From: Siphonodentalium dalli
Lineage: Eukaryota > Mollusca > Scaphopoda > Gadilida > Siphonodentaliidae
NCBI GenBank assembly: GCA_032622095.1
Contig: CP136063.1
Coordinates: 219,375,982 to 219,439,981, forward strand
DNA length: 64,000 nucleotides
Direction of reading: 5' to 3'
The stretch's first letter is position 1, and each line of letters opens with the position of its first letter. The position numbers and the translations under genes are program-made. The notes beneath the pieces are model-generated. The model was given only the letters and a program-made list of their open reading frames with translations, did not search any database and had not been told where the DNA came from. Positions 43,039 to 55,800 of this stretch are shown one piece after another.

Positions 43039-44690
43039 CTATATAATAATGTACCCCACGATGTTGCCGGAGATAACGATTTTGTCCCCACAACAATAGC
43101 CATGTCTCCTTAATTTAAGTGTGTTTTTCATAAGTTCTCTGATTAATTCACACCAATATAAGAATAATCAGTCAGTAGCAGCGTGCGAGAGCAACGTCAC
43201 GATTGGTGGAAACTGCCAGTTCATATGCCCCCGATGTTTCACGTGCTTATATACCAACGATGTTTCGCGCACGTTCTCTTAGTATCGGCAAACACGAACC
43301 CGGTTGTCCCCGTTTAATCCGACTGCGGGATAATTCGGGGACAATCGGGACCGTGTGTACCTAACAATCGAGCCCATTTTGTCGGATCCCATTTGATCGG
43401 ACGGATCACACCGGATCAAACTGAGTTTTATTTATCAGGAGAATCCGGCTCGTGACGATGGCAACGCGCGTGTTTTGCTTGTCACATTACCGATCGTCAC
43501 ATGACCAAAACCTCATTCAAAATGTCGGAATAGTAGAGGCGACCGCTATTCGAAATTAAATAAAGAATTCTGCTCGATCAACAAGGAACAACGGCTGCAT
43601 GGTAGACCTGTGGGCAGAAAATGAGTGCCTGAAAAATAATCGCAACACGAGGGCGGCAGCTGTGGAAAGGTCAATTACGCCAATTTACAGCTATTGCTCG
43701 TGACCTTAGATTATTATTGATATTATTTAATTATTATTAATAAATATTTGTCTTTAGAAATACATATTAATATAAACCACCATGACTAGCTTTAGTAACT
43801 GGCTCGACAGGCTGACCACACCAGTTGGCTAAATAGCCTAGACTATACAGTGACCATAGCATGATTATATGACCGGAGTGAAAATCCGACTCGTGGGGGA
43901 TAACCAACCCCCCCCCCGATTTATCCAGTAGCCGGATTTAACCACAGGCCCCTGGGGAAAATTACTAAAATACCAATAGACTATACCAGCTAGTGTATAG
44001 GTTCCAATGATCGATTTTGGCTAAATCCACACCAACTATCAAAACTCTAATAAATTCTAGAAATCGATAATTGCAGCCAAAATATCCCCAGTCACAGTCG
44101 CAGGCGCGTCTTGTTTTTGGAATTCGTTTGATTGAATAAAGTTGAAAAATTGGGCACAAACACATCGGATGAAATAATAAAATATATGCGGAATATATAT
44201 GAGCATTTGTAGGTTATGTCATCGCGTTTAAGTACACGTTCGCGACAAATTATTTCTCGAAAATATTGAATTTATAATTAGGTCAGAGGCCACTGAGCGG
44301 ACAGGGAGATAGACGATCCGATTTCTTCATTAGATTTGGCCAGTTTCCGATATGATATCTCGACTTGGATTCGTTCAATTTCGCAGAGTTATATGTCAAA
44401 TGAAAGGGAATTTTATTGCCAAGCACCTTCCCAAAACCGGCCCCATGCCATAGATCTCCACCCCTGTAACGACACGTCCCTCATCCTTGTCTCTTGATAA
44501 TGTTTTGTGATGTGTGTACGTTTATATTCTGGTCCGGGTGTATACTCCGGGTCCATGCACTCCTGCTAATGTGCTATGATGCTGGTGGTCCTGCTAATGT
44601 GCTATGATGCTGGTGGTCCTGCTGCATTGCTATGATGATGGTATAGGGCATACTGATGCCGTTGCGAAAAAATACCGTTATTTTTGTTTT
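43039..44690. other. No gene; short repeats only
   Basis: An imperfect inverted repeat around 43300-43352 (CGGTTGTCCCCG / CGGGGACAATCGGG) and a 27-bp tandem at 44561-44640 (CCTGCTAATGTGCTATGATG, three copies). The 66-codon minus frame at 43965 has no motif. Confidence 0.5.
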
Positions 44691-44692
44691 AA

Positions 44693-45085
44693 CCCTTTAC
44701 CCAACAGAAGGGCCCTGTGCCAATGCATTCTCTTATATATGCGAGTCGACCATAGGTCGCCTCGCATATATAAGAGAATGCATTGGCTTAACACATTCAA
44801 AATTATAAAATTGTTAAAGAATGTAAGAAAAAATGGTAAAAAGTGTTTAAAAAAGTGTTTTTTTTAGGCCAATGCATTCTCTTATATATGCGAGGCGACC
44901 TATGGTCGACTCGCATATATAAGAGAATGCATTGGCACAGGGCATAACTGTAACTATCACAATGTGGTCAAGGGGCCGGTTCCAATGATATCCATATTTG
45001 TATGGTTCTATTGAGACAGACCGACGATATTTTAGGCTGTTGAAGCTTTATTTGGCCGGTTTTGGCCGGTTTGTTGGGTAAAGGG
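44693..45085. mobile_element. Family A twin-hairpin MITE, most complete copy
   Basis: TTAA at 44689-44692 and 45086-45089. The ends CCCTTTACCCAACAGAAGGG and CCGGTTTGTTGGGTAAAGGG share the 14-bp inverted repeat. Order: end, palindrome 1 (about 44719-44786), spacer with AATTGTTAAAGAATGTAAG, palindrome 2 (about 44869-44935), CATAACTGTAACTATCAC, GGCCGGTTTTGGCCGG, end. The copy at 14957-15347 is its reverse complement with only scattered differences, so both are recent. Confidence 0.92.
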
Positions 45086-45507
45086 TTAATGTGTCTTGTT
45101 CGCGGTGTTCCGATAATCTGAACATATCCAGGAAAAGCCGTTATAAATGCGTATCAAACATTCAAAAACATACATATTGCGAAATATTTTTAATACTGCT
45201 TGTATTAGTTGTTGAAAATCGACTATAATCAAGATGGTTATTAACGTTGTTTTAGTAACACCAGCACAGGCATTGTTATATTATCACTGGGGTTTTTTTT
45301 CTCAAATTGCTCGGATTAGCCGAACACCGTGAAAATGACAACTTTAGAAAATATAACGGTACATTTTCGTAATGGCATCAGCTGCCCTGCCCGCATCATA
45401 GCAATTCAGCAGGACCCCAGCATCATATCATATTAGCAGGACCAGTGACCAGGGGTGGTATAAGCTGGTCACGGTCTGTACTCCGGCTTTATACTCTTTG
45501 GCTTTAA

Positions 45508-46229
45508 GAGTGAGGTAAAGTGGCAACATTTAAAGTGATGTGAAACATTCCGGTAAGATGATCCAATAGAAATGGAGAATAATCTTGCTCAAAGTTGTTC
45601 TTTTTACGAATATTGATCCAAATTGCCAACACACACATTCATTCTGATATATTAATTAAATGCACCGACTCTGGATGGCGAAATCATTTGTGCTTGTTTG
45701 TCGCCGATTGTTGCGTCCCGAATCCAGATGTAAATATTTACAACTGAGCGTAGTTTTGACAATGTTTTCTGTTGAGTGGTATGGTCGATTTCTTTGAAAT
45801 TTTCGACGATGTTAGTAGAATGCTACCTTCTCCAGGTTGGCATAACGCCTGAATACCAACTTATCAGTTTCACGAACTCGAACAAGTCCATAATATGTCT
45901 TTAATTTCCAAGACAAGATACTCAATATTTACAAACCGTAGAATAATACTTCATGTCTTGTTGGAATGTTTGAGCATATATCTAGTGACAACGCAAAGCA
46001 GATTTTACATTTTATGTTTTGTTTTGTAACATGAAGTATTATAAACAATGATAAACAATGGTGACCTACTTTTTAGTAATATCCAACCTGAGATGAAAAT
46101 CACTAGATAAGTCTTCAAACTTTCCAAAAAGGTATGATATGGTCACCTGCGCTTTGTGAGGTTTAATCAATCTTTTCTAAAAAATTAACACTAAATTCCC
46201 CATTCAAATGTTGCCACTTTACCTCCCTC
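45508..46229 (-). mobile_element. Family G TIR element, copy 2, carrying a family B insertion
   Basis: The ends GAGTGAGGTAAAGTGGCAAC and GTTGCCACTTTACCTCCCTC are flanked by TTAA (45504-45507) and TTAT (46230-46233). The body is G1 reversed (CAATATTTACAAACCGTAGA, GACATGAAG-type words, ATCTAGTGACAACGC). The B element sits near the left end. A partial internal inversion (AACATGAAGTATTATAAACA) is also visible. Confidence 0.75.
45534..45900 (+). mobile_element. Family B MITE nested in family G
   Basis: TTAA at 45530-45533 and 45901-45904. It starts AGTGATGTGAAACATTCCGG and ends ACAAGTCCATAATATGTCT. G1 carries a TTAA at the corresponding place, so the insertion used a native TTAA; about 20 bp of G next to it are missing. 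Confidence 0.85.
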
Positions 46230-46734
46230 TTATGATCTTTTAGAATCGGTCCATGCATTATAGTCGTTTATACAGAGAAAACATCGATCGCGTTTAGTAG
46301 ACCCTTAACATATCGGAAATATCTCTGTTATATAGTCCGTAGTTAACGGCACCGGGATTGTAGAATAGGTGTAGGCCCATATGTCGATCTTTGTTCTGAT
46401 GTCCAAAAGAATACACTAATTGTCGCGGCATGCGTTTATAATAATTACAGTAGTTTGTCTACGTGCGTGGTCGTCTAATAGTTCACAAATTGTAAGGACT
46501 TTTTTTTTCTTTGCTTTATGTATGTGGTCCGTTTCTGGATAATTAATATATCGCTGAACAGACTTATTTAAGGGCTAGTTACCATGGTAGAGTGCATTCA
46601 GACACAGAACACGCGATACCGTGCGGCCACATGGGCCTTACGATGTTACACGTTACCACGGCGAATCTTGATTCGTATTCGTTGGAAACGCCCATGCCAC
46701 GAGCGAGCAGTGTTACAGAGGAGCATGTTTGCCT

Positions 46735-46985
46735 CTAGATCATGCCATCAATCTCTACTCTGGCTAACGCCCGTAGAGATTATATTCCACCAGTACAAAA
46801 CCTGGGAAAGCTTTTGACAGGGAGCCTTAAAAAGTCGAAAAAATAACGCGGGGAATATATTTCTTAGTTAATATCGGTTCATTAATAATGAACGTCCCAA
46901 CTCGAAATTGCACGATTTAAGTGACTTTGTGAGCGATTTTGCTTTGCGTCGCTTACAATTATGAAATTTTTCCTGGGTAATTTAT
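46735..46985 (+). repeat. Family H repeat, copy 1
   Basis: It matches 61231-61500: TAGATCATGCCAT, CTACTCTGGCTAACGCCC, GTACAAAACCTGGGAA, TTTTGACAGGGA, GGGAATATATTTCTTAGTTA. The frames at 46584-46817 and 46961-47272 overlap or abut this repeat and show no domain. Confidence 0.65.
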
Positions 46986-46989
46986 TTCA

Positions 46990-49290
46990 ATGTTTATTGC
47001 GATATCGGCTCACACATGTCAGAGAAAAACATACAATCTCAAGTTGTAGAACTAAAGAGCGCTTGTTTCACTTCTGTGCGAAAAATTTAAAACATCTGGA
47101 AAATCACCATGACCACAGTAAAAAAAAGGAGCAATATATGCCGTTTTTTGTTGCAAAAAAATTGTACTCCCAATTTGTTGACAGCCACCGCCCAAAATTC
47201 ACTATTTTTGGTCTAAACCCGTATAAAACCCAACCGATATCACTCGTATTATTGCGAAATTATCTCCTTTAGTTCAAATGACAGTTTAACATATTTCAGA
47301 AGCTGTTTTAACTGATAATTTTTTTTAAACATGTATATGACATTCTTTTCAAATACTGGCTGATAGGCATTTGTCTACCACATACATGCATTGCAGTTTC
47401 CGGGTCAGTGTGTGATGAGAGTATGCTAGGTCTACCTGATCGGTCAAATTCCATACTGCTAAATGGAAATTATAATGCATCGATATAGTGGACAAATACA
47501 TTAACCCATCATAAGCTGATATGCGCACATAAAACACAAGTACATGTATAAGGTATATATGCATCTCAATTTTACAAAAACAAATTATACATATCCCAGT
47601 TATCGCCTGCATATCCAGTGAGATGTCATTTCCCCCTGCAAGCCAGAACACGAATCGAACATGTGTTTTGGCTGTAATATATTTTAAGCTGATAACATCT
47701 CAGGACAGTGAACTCAATCTTCACTTTCGAGTCACTGTTGACATTTTGTAGACATATCCATGACATGTCAGTTATTGAGCTACAATTCCATTAGAGTTGT
47801 CATATTTTGAAAATATACAAATAGAGAGGATATTTACCAGGCTGCAATTGGAAATATTATTTTATAAATTGCTGATAATTCCACAATTTCTAACTATTTC
47901 CCGATTAGCCTGTCAGCCAGCCCATTTAATTGCCTAGCATTATTCCATGCCACATTTGGTGGTCTACTGGAGCAACTTCTATCAAACTAAATGACGAGCA
48001 ATCAATATGTCGGACTTGGATACTTTAGGTGTTGTGAGAGTAACAGATCATCCGAGTTGATTCACATGCAGATAATTCACTGATTAGTTTGATGCACTGA
48101 TGAGTTATTTTCTAGACATTGATAGTCACATAATGTTTGAGACATGTGCTCGCTTTTGTTCCATGCACACACTGATCTAGGTTTAAATGTCTTAGTTACA
48201 TCAGGACAAGTTTATTTATTTCAGTTTTACGTTTCTCGAAGCTTCTTTCCGAAGGGTGTCGGGAAGGAAGTTTTTCGCCTCACCGTCCCATATACATCAT
48301 GCCATAGCTTAATGTCATCTCCGTTAAGCCCCATATGAGGTCCCAGTAACATAAATATGGTGTGTTTGCAGTTACAATATATTTTAAACTGTTATAAATG
48401 TCAAATATGGACGCAAAAGGTCGTTAGTCGTCAGGAGGTTGTATATAATGTTTTATGGGCTAACCAATACAGGTAAGTGGTTGTCTGACAAGGTGACACA
48501 TCTGTTCGGATCAACGAAAATTACACTATAGCCCTCCAGAATGACAATAACAAATCAGAATAGAGCACTGGCTAACGGACCCTAATACCTTCCCGTTTTT
48601 CAACATAAGTATAGTGAAAGAAATGATTGCTTACAACCTATCGGTCATATAATTTCCCCACATAATGAAGGTGGTATACATAAATGTATGTATGTCAAAA
48701 GAAAAGGGAGGATGTCTGCTATGCATACTAAAGAAGGTTCGAGGCTAAATATAATGATGACCAAGGTCCCAATTTATCGCAGACAAATTGCTCCTCGTTC
48801 TAATGACATGAATTTTGAGGTGGAAGCTGGATCCTGGAGCATTTGCATGAGGTTGTATATAGTGCAGGAGGTTGTATATAATGTGTAGGAAGAGAAGAGA
48901 GAAAACTTGTTCAGATTGAATATTTTGCTCTTGATGTCATCGGACATGATAGAGAACAATACTATTACTTTGCCCTTCTGTGGAAAAGCATCGATGCATA
49001 GAAAACGGGGTGTGTTGAAAATTTCAATTAGTGAGAACCACACTTGTATTCTCAACTCAGATGTCGACGAGCAGTCCAGTATACGGCATGCTCAACAATA
49101 TCATCATAATCCTTGCCACACAGTTTAACAATTTTATAATTTTACCCATACAGAGCCCCAGACAAACATGAGCAGACGACACTCTTCTATATGCTTCTAT
49201 ATATGTGTGGGGCTCCCTGCAGGGTAATGGATGGTTTTTTTATTTTATGACCTAAAAATTGTAAGAAACATTTATTTAAAAACAATGATA
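46990..49290. other. No gene recognised
   Basis: Several frames of 64-103 codons occur on both strands (46961-47272, 47349-47651, 48144, 48688, 48907). None has a domain, signal peptide with mature region, or convincing splice context. Two direct words (GAGGTTGTATATA at 48436, 48850 and 48868) repeat. Confidence 0.4.
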
Positions 49291-49378
49291 AAAAATTGTT
49301 AGGCCAATGCATTCTCTTATATATGCGAGGCGACCTATGGTCGACTCGCATATATAAGAGAATGCATTGGCACAGGGT
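49290..49378. mobile_element. Solitary family A hairpin
   Basis: A single 67-bp A palindrome (49304-49370) flanked by AAAAATTGTTAGG and CACAGGG, with no second hairpin and no TTAA-flanked terminus. It is the intact right-hand hairpin of a truncated A element. Confidence 0.85.
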
Positions 49379-49410
49379 AAAACAAATCCCGACTTACGAC
49401 TGGATTTGAT

Positions 49411-49641
49411 ATGACGGGTCACATTCCGATGAGGTATATAATGGATTTTTCCTCTCGGATTACCTACCCACCCCGGCATACCTTCCAAAGAAATGTGGAT
49501 GCCCGACAGAGCCATGTCCGTTTAACCAACATTGATCAAAACGCGATGAAGTTGAACATCAAAGTTGAAAGTGTGATTCTTAAAAATGGTAACTTTCAAT
49601 CAAGTGACATTCAGAAGAAGGTTAGAAAACTGTTTGGATAA
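49411..49641 (+). other. Unrecognised 76-codon frame
   Basis: The frame begins just outside the solitary hairpin and reads RITYPPRHTFQRNVDARQSH and then MKLNIKVESVILKNG with a natural stop. It looks less repetitive than its neighbours, but I recognise no family and see no splice site that would tie it to another exon. Confidence 0.2.
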
Positions 49642-49718
49642 TTAACTCCCGCAATGTTCTGCATTGACCATCTTCTCAATTCGTTATAATATCAATACGA
49701 TCAGATGAATAATTAATT

Positions 49719-49812
49719 AGGCCCGATATCAGCCCGGGGTAACCTCATATCAGCCTGAGACCGAAGGTCGAAAGCTGATTTGAGGTTACCGAGGGCTGAT
49801 ATCAGGCCTATA
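49719..49812. repeat. Imperfect palindrome, 36-bp arms
   Basis: TAGGCCCGATATCAGCCC pairs with GGGCTGATATCAGGCCTA and GGTAACCTCATATCAG with CTGATTTGAGGTTACC; the loop is about 20 bp. Confidence 0.7.
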
Positions 49813-49847
49813 GTATTAAACCAACCAAGTAATATCCTATTTATTAA

Positions 49848-50202
49848 TTGATGTGAAACACTCCGGTAGGGTGATCAAATATAAATGGAGAATATTCTTG
49901 TTCAAAGTAGTAATTTTTACAAATATTATTGCCAAAGTGACAACACACATCGTCATTATTATATATTAATTAATGCAGTGACTCTCGATGGCGAAATCGA
50001 TTTTGTTTTTTATCGCCGATAGATGCGTCCCGAATCGAGCAGTAAATATTTACAATTGAGCGTAGTTCAGATGATGTTTTCTAAGGAGTGGTACGGTCGA
50101 TTTGCTTCAGATGTTAGTATAATGCTACATTCCTCCAGTTGGCATAGCGCCTGGGTACTAACTGATCAGTTTCAGGCAACTGAACAAGTGCATAATATGT
50201 CT
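49848..50202 (+). mobile_element. Family B TTAA-flanked MITE
   Basis: TTAA at 49844-49847 and 50203-50206. It starts TTGATGTGAAACACTCCGGT and ends CATAATATGTC; collinear with the other B copies, with small deletions. The 87-codon frame at 50023 lies inside it and is not a gene. Confidence 0.83.
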
Positions 50203-50206
50203 TTAA

Positions 50207-51350
50207 GTCATCTCTCAGTAATTATGCACAGTGAACTCAGCACAACATGCTTCTACTGTGTTCTCTGTGAGTTACTTAGTAATTGATAACTCTTTCATGT
50301 GAGTGACGTCACATGTTATTTAGCATAGAAGTAGATTTAAGGCATGTCGTAAAACCATATTACTCGAATGTGTGATGTCGTAAAATGATATTACTCGGAT
50401 AGGTGATGTCGTAACATTATATTACTCGGTTTATATATGATATACATGGCATAATATGAGGGGGACTTACTTATATTAACATAGGATATAAAGGGTATAA
50501 TTATCTGAGAAGGGGAACTTACTGTTTTAAGGTGTTTACTAACATGAAACATTTATTCCTAATTTGACTTTATCTGGGGCAGACTAATAGAAAGTGGTAT
50601 GCGTAATCTATGTTACCACATGTGCACGAGTTGCTTTCTCCCCACTCACTCAAGACGTGTGATCATTCAGTTAAACTGCTAATAACCAAACTAATTATCA
50701 TTGATATAAAACCATCATACTGGTAAAACAAACCGTGGGGTTCCACTATAATCGTTCAAGTTTGTATCAGTACGAAGCGCATGATTCTGGACAGGTTTTT
50801 TTAGGAAGATAGCAACATAACCTACATGTGTTGTTCCATTTTTGCTTGTTCGCTTGGCATTATAACTTACATACACTGCCCCTACACACCACTCCACACC
50901 ATCCATTCATTGGGTTTATACGACCATTTGGTGACGTCATTACATATACTTGTAGTTCTCCGTCTGTTTGTTTCCATATCCGATCATGAATATTCGTATC
51001 GGAATTTGTTTACCGAAATAGCTCCACTCTAGCTGCCGGGGATCTGAATAGACCACTTTGCTGCTGCATAATGCAAACAAGGCACTTTGTGTGCTCATGT
51101 TCTCTCCAATCACAAATAGCCCATGGGAAACATTATTGAAAAATCGAACCAATTTCACCTCGATTGTCAGATGTTAAGCATCGTTTGTTGACAGTCTCTG
51201 CTACATGTATATAGACCATTTTGGTTTAGGATTTATTGAAGATAGTCGATGGTACTCCTTTGATTTACCCGTGATTTACCTGTGATCTCCGGTCGAAGAG
51301 AACCTACCGGCTCGTAAATAAATCAAATGTAACATCACAATCTGGCACCT
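50207..51350. other. No gene recognised
   Basis: A short repetition of GATGTCGTAA.A..ATATTACTCG occurs three times at 50345-50430. Opposing frames at 50715-51158 show no motif. Confidence 0.4.
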
Positions 51351-51510
<160 letters not shown>

Positions 51511-51974
51511 ATACATTCTTACTCAACAAATACGAATTTGAAATATTTTACAGGGCCCAAAAGACACAGCGGGAGGACGACATTCATAAAAAGTCACGTG
51601 CTTACTGTTGTTCTCCCCTCTCATCAGATGCAAATTATATTCATAAATCCTCCAGCACTGTCATTCTGTTATTTTGTCGACTCGTGTATAAACTGTTTCA
51701 TGTAATTATAAATCTGATGGGGAAAAACTATGTATAGACCTCTTCTTTAGTTCTTAGCACAATATTTACTATCTGTGGTGTCTGGCGATTTGATCATTTA
51801 TAATTTCTTTGACGACTAATCATAATTAAATACAGGTTGTAAGGTTATTGTTGCTTTGAAATGGTAATATTGCTGCAAAAAGCAATTTTGTTGCAAACTT
51901 ACCTGTGTAAAATAACGTTTTGCCTATCCTTACCTGGGTAAGATAACGTTTTGCCTATTCGATAATTTCTTTAC

Positions 51975-52375
51975 CTCAATTCTCCGATTATTCACCACTA
52001 CGTGGGGACATCAAACGGGATGGGAGCACAACTCCGATTATTCACCGCTACGTGGGGAGACCAAACGGGATGGGAGCACAACTCAAACGCGATGGGAGAT
52101 AACTCCGATTATTCACCGCTATACGTTGGGAGACCAAAGGGTATGGGACCACAACTCCGATTATTCACCGCTACGTGGGGAAACCAAACGGGATGGGAGC
52201 ACAACTCAAACGGGATGGGAGATAACTCCGATTATTTACCGCTACGTGGGGAGACCAAACGGGATGGGAGCACAACTCAAACGGGATGGGAGATAACTCC
52301 GATTATTCACCGCTACGTGGGGAGATCAAACGGGAATGGTAGCACAACTCCGATTATTCACCGCTACATGGGGAA
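51975..52375 (+). repeat. Compound tandem array, about 8 units
   Basis: Units of about 50 bp contain AACTCCGATTATTCACCGCT, ACGTGGGGAGACC and AAACGGGATGGGAGCACA. Every second unit has an added AACTCAAACGGGATGGGAGAT step, giving a higher-order repeat of about 72 bp. The 137-codon frame is a by-product. Confidence 0.9.
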
Positions 52376-52477
52376 GTGTTATCGACGTAATAAAAGTAAT
52401 TGTTCTCCGTCGTGACCAAAATCTTAAATCTATTTCACTCAAATAACTGTCGTCTAAATTATTCGTTATTTTGAATA

Positions 52478-52650
52478 TATATGTACAATCTCCAAACAGT
52501 GTCATTATATATAGTTAACACCCCAGTGGCATGGATGTTATTGTAGGCCACCACTCAACATATATAACTATATGTACAATCTCCAAACAGTGTACTTATA
52601 TATAGTTAACACCCCAGTCTCGTGGGTGTTATTGTAGGCCAATATAATGT
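52478..52650 (+). repeat. About 100-bp tandem duplication
   Basis: TATATGTACAATCTCCAAACA, TATATATAGTTAACACCCCAG and GGTGTTATTGTAGGCCA or GATGTTATTGTAGGCCA occur twice. Confidence 0.8.
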
Positions 52651-52837
52651 AACGAGGAGGGAAAGGAAGTAATTTTGACTTAAGCGATTGTATTTCTGGT
52701 TGACCCAATGAAATTTTAGCAACAGAATGAACTCATTTTACATAGGCCAATTCCCAAGGATGTCTCATACTGGTGTTTCCCATATATATATTTTTGTGAA
52801 ACCATTACGTGCACACAGGCCTGAACATAGAGTGCCG

Positions 52838-53275
52838 GTCATTTGCAGAATGAGATCCCCAGATGAATTTAGTGATGCGACACCGCACAGCGGGCATAGT
52901 ATCGCTAAATTCACCTTCTGTGGACCTCAATCTGATTAGGAATCATCTTCTCTAGAAAGTAATTTCATTATCAATTAAATTGTTTTAGTTTCTTTAGAAA
53001 CTTATTTGGAAAGTTTATCTTTCTTTGTTAATTTACTATCTCTATATCCACAAATTGGACGACACAGTGGATAACCGAGGTGCCCAATGGGTGCACATCA
53101 TCATATTCACCATCTGGGAACTTAAATCTGAGTTTATGTCTCCCATAGCAGGTGTGGCCATGATGAATGGGGTCCACAGGGGTGAGTTAGGTTATGCTAG
53201 CCCGTTATAGGGGTATAGCGTCACCAAATTCACCCTCCGGGGACCTCATTCTGCACCATTGTGTCAGGCTTGTGT
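52838..53275. repeat. Diverged relatives of the hAT-like MITE
   Basis: GTCATTTGCAGAATGAGATC (52838), TCGCTAAATTCACCTTCTG (52902), AATGGGGTCCACAGGGG (53166), GGTTATGCTAGCCCG (53189) and CACCAAATTCACCCTCCGGG (53222), followed by GACCTCATTCTGCA, are pieces of 29400-29627. Two incomplete copies seem to lie side by side with unrelated DNA (52940-53090) between them. Termini and target duplication are not preserved. Confidence 0.65.
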
Positions 53276-53584
53276 ACAGATGAATGTTATCGGGGATCTA
53301 ACTAACGACCTAACACATTGATCCCGCACTGACAAGATGTTATCTGTTTATCAAAAACATCTTCGGAAGTTCGGATACCAGTGCATGCTGCACGTCTAAC
53401 AATATTCACAATTCAGTATTGATTGTGCGCTGCTACAATGACCAATAAAACTCTCAGAGACGTTAAAGTGACAATAGCCCAGGCATAGCGTATACAACCT
53501 TCAGGTCAGTAATTCTATGTCTGTTCGCATCTTCTGATCAATGACGCAAACAATGCCATCCGCGGTGGCCATTCAAGTGTCATA

Positions 53585-55800
53585 CTGTCAGAACATTGTT
53601 CCAAACAGTTCTGTCTCAGTCTCTACATGTACCAAGTCAAATGTCACCCGTCATCTCCTACATACAGGTGTTTACTTCGCCATATCATTTACTATTATAG
53701 GTCACCCGTGGTCCCCTACATGTATTTACTTCGCCATATCATTTACTATTATAGGTCACCCGTGGTCCCCTATACAGGTATTTACTTCGCCATATCAGTT
53801 ACTATTATATATAGGCCACTCGTGGTCCCCTACAGGTATTTACTTCGCCATATAATTTACTATTATAGGTCACCCGTGGTCCCCTACATGCATTTACTTC
53901 GCCATATAATTTACTATTATATATAGGCCACCCGTGGTCCACTATACAGGCATTTACTTCGCCATATCATTTACTATTATATATAGGCCCTATACAGGTA
54001 TTTACTTCGCCATATCAGTTACTATTATAGGTCACCCGTGGTCCCCTATACAAGTATTTACTTCGCCATATCAGTTACTATTATATATAGCCTTATATGC
54101 CACTCGTGGTCCCCTATACAGGTATTTATTTCGCCATATCAGTTACTATTATAGGTCACCCGTGGTCCCCTATACAGGTATTTACTTCGCCATATCAGTT
54201 ACTATTATATATAGGCCACTAGTGGTCCCCTACAGGTATGTACTTCGCCATATCATTTACTATCATATATAGGTCACCCGTGGTCCCCTATACGGGTATT
54301 TACTTCGCCATATCATTTACTATTATATATAGGCCACTCGTGGTCCCCTACAGGTATTTACTTCGCCATATCAGTTACTATTATAGGTCACCCGTGGTCC
54401 CCTATACAGGCATTTACTTCGCCATATCAGTTACTATTATATATAGGCCACCCGTGGTCCCCTATACAGGTATTTACTTCGCCATATCAGTTACTATTAT
54501 ATATATGCCACTCGTGGTCCCCTATACAGGTATTTACTTCGCCATATCAGTTACTATTATATATATATGTCACCCGTGGTCCCCTATACAGGTATTTACT
54601 TCGCCATATCATTTACTATTATATATATGCCACTCGTGGTCCCCTATACAGGCATTTACTTCGCCATATCATTTACTATTATATATAGGCCACCCGTGGT
54701 CCCCTATACAGGTATTTACTTCGCCATATCAGTTACTATTATATCTATGCCACTCGTGGTCCCCTATACAGGTATTTACTTCGCCATATCAGTTACTATT
54801 ATATATATATGTCACCCGTGGTCCCCTATACAGGTATTTACTTCGCCATATCATTTACTATTATATATATGCCACTCGTGGTCCCCTATACAGGTATTTA
54901 CTTCGCCATATCAGTTACTATTATAGGTCACCCGTGGTCCCCTATACATGTATTTACTTCGCCATATCAGTTACTATTATATATAGGCCACTCGTGGTCC
55001 CCTACAGGTATGTACTTCGCCATATAATTTAATATTATAGGTCACCCGTGGTCCCTATACAGGTGTTTACTTCGCCATATCAGTTACTATTATATATAGG
55101 CCATTCGTGGTCCCCTACAGGTATTTACTTCGCCATATAATTTACTATTATAGGTCACCCGTGGTCCCCTGTACAGGCATTTACTTCGGCATATCAGTTA
55201 ATATTATATATAGGCCACTCGTGGTCCCCTGCAGGTATTTACTTCGCCATATCATTTACTATTATAGGTCACTCATGGTCCTCTACAGGTATTTATTTCG
55301 CCATATCATTTACTACAATAGGTCACCCGTGATATCCCACAGGTATTTACTTCGACATATAATTTACTATTATAGGTCAACCGTGGTTCCCTACAGGTAT
55401 TTACTTCGCCATAGCATTTACTATTATTGGTCATTTCGTGCAGGAGTACTGTGACAAATCCTAATATTTGTAAAGGAGACGAGACATATATACGTGATGA
55501 ATCAAAAAATATTATATACATTTCTACATAGCCCGTGCATTTTGGGCCCGACAGTATTGTGTGAAAAAGTATATTGACAAATATGTTTTTAGCCGTTTAG
55601 TCGGATTCCTTATGTGGAAAAAAATGGTCGCGCGTTTTCGGAATGTTAAAAGCGATATGAGAACAGTTTCTATACCACCAGTGTGTCTGTTTTCAGAATC
55701 TACCTGTTTCCAGCTTGATATTTTAGTGGAAACAGGTTTGTGTGGGGCTTTTGTTTGTGTACCCCTCTATTTTTTTCCGTCCACCTGGTAATACAAACAT
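53585..55800 (+). mobile_element. Family F transposon-like unit, copy with expanded 58-62-bp seed
   Basis: The left flank has GTCTCAGTCTCTACATGTAC and CCAAGTCAAATGTCACCCGT, as at 60155-60190. After the array come GGTCATTTCGTGCAGGAGTA (compare 60238), one 40-bp seed unit, then ACATAGCCCGTGCATTTTGG and TTTTTAGCCGTTTAGTCGG. No protein domain is recognised; the frame at 55561-55791 belongs to the repeat flank. Confidence 0.6.
53660..55440 (+). repeat. 58-62-bp tandem array, about 31 copies
   Basis: The unit contains AGGTATTTACTTCGCCATAT, CAGTTACTATTATA, a variable TATATAGGCCACTC or GGTCACCC step, and CGTGGTCCCCTATAC. The short TA stretch varies in length, so units differ by 2-8 bp. Copies are about 90% alike by eye. 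The 264-codon frame is not a gene. Confidence 0.96.

Noticed and set aside
46961-47272. 103-codon plus frame as a possible gene
   Set aside because: Its start overlaps the family H repeat and the rest has no motif or splice context.
53541-55454. Frames of up to 264 codons with a YTGIYFAISVTIIYRPLVV-type repeat
   Set aside because: They switch frame from unit to unit because unit length varies by 2-8 bp, and other frames are equally open; a satellite by-product.
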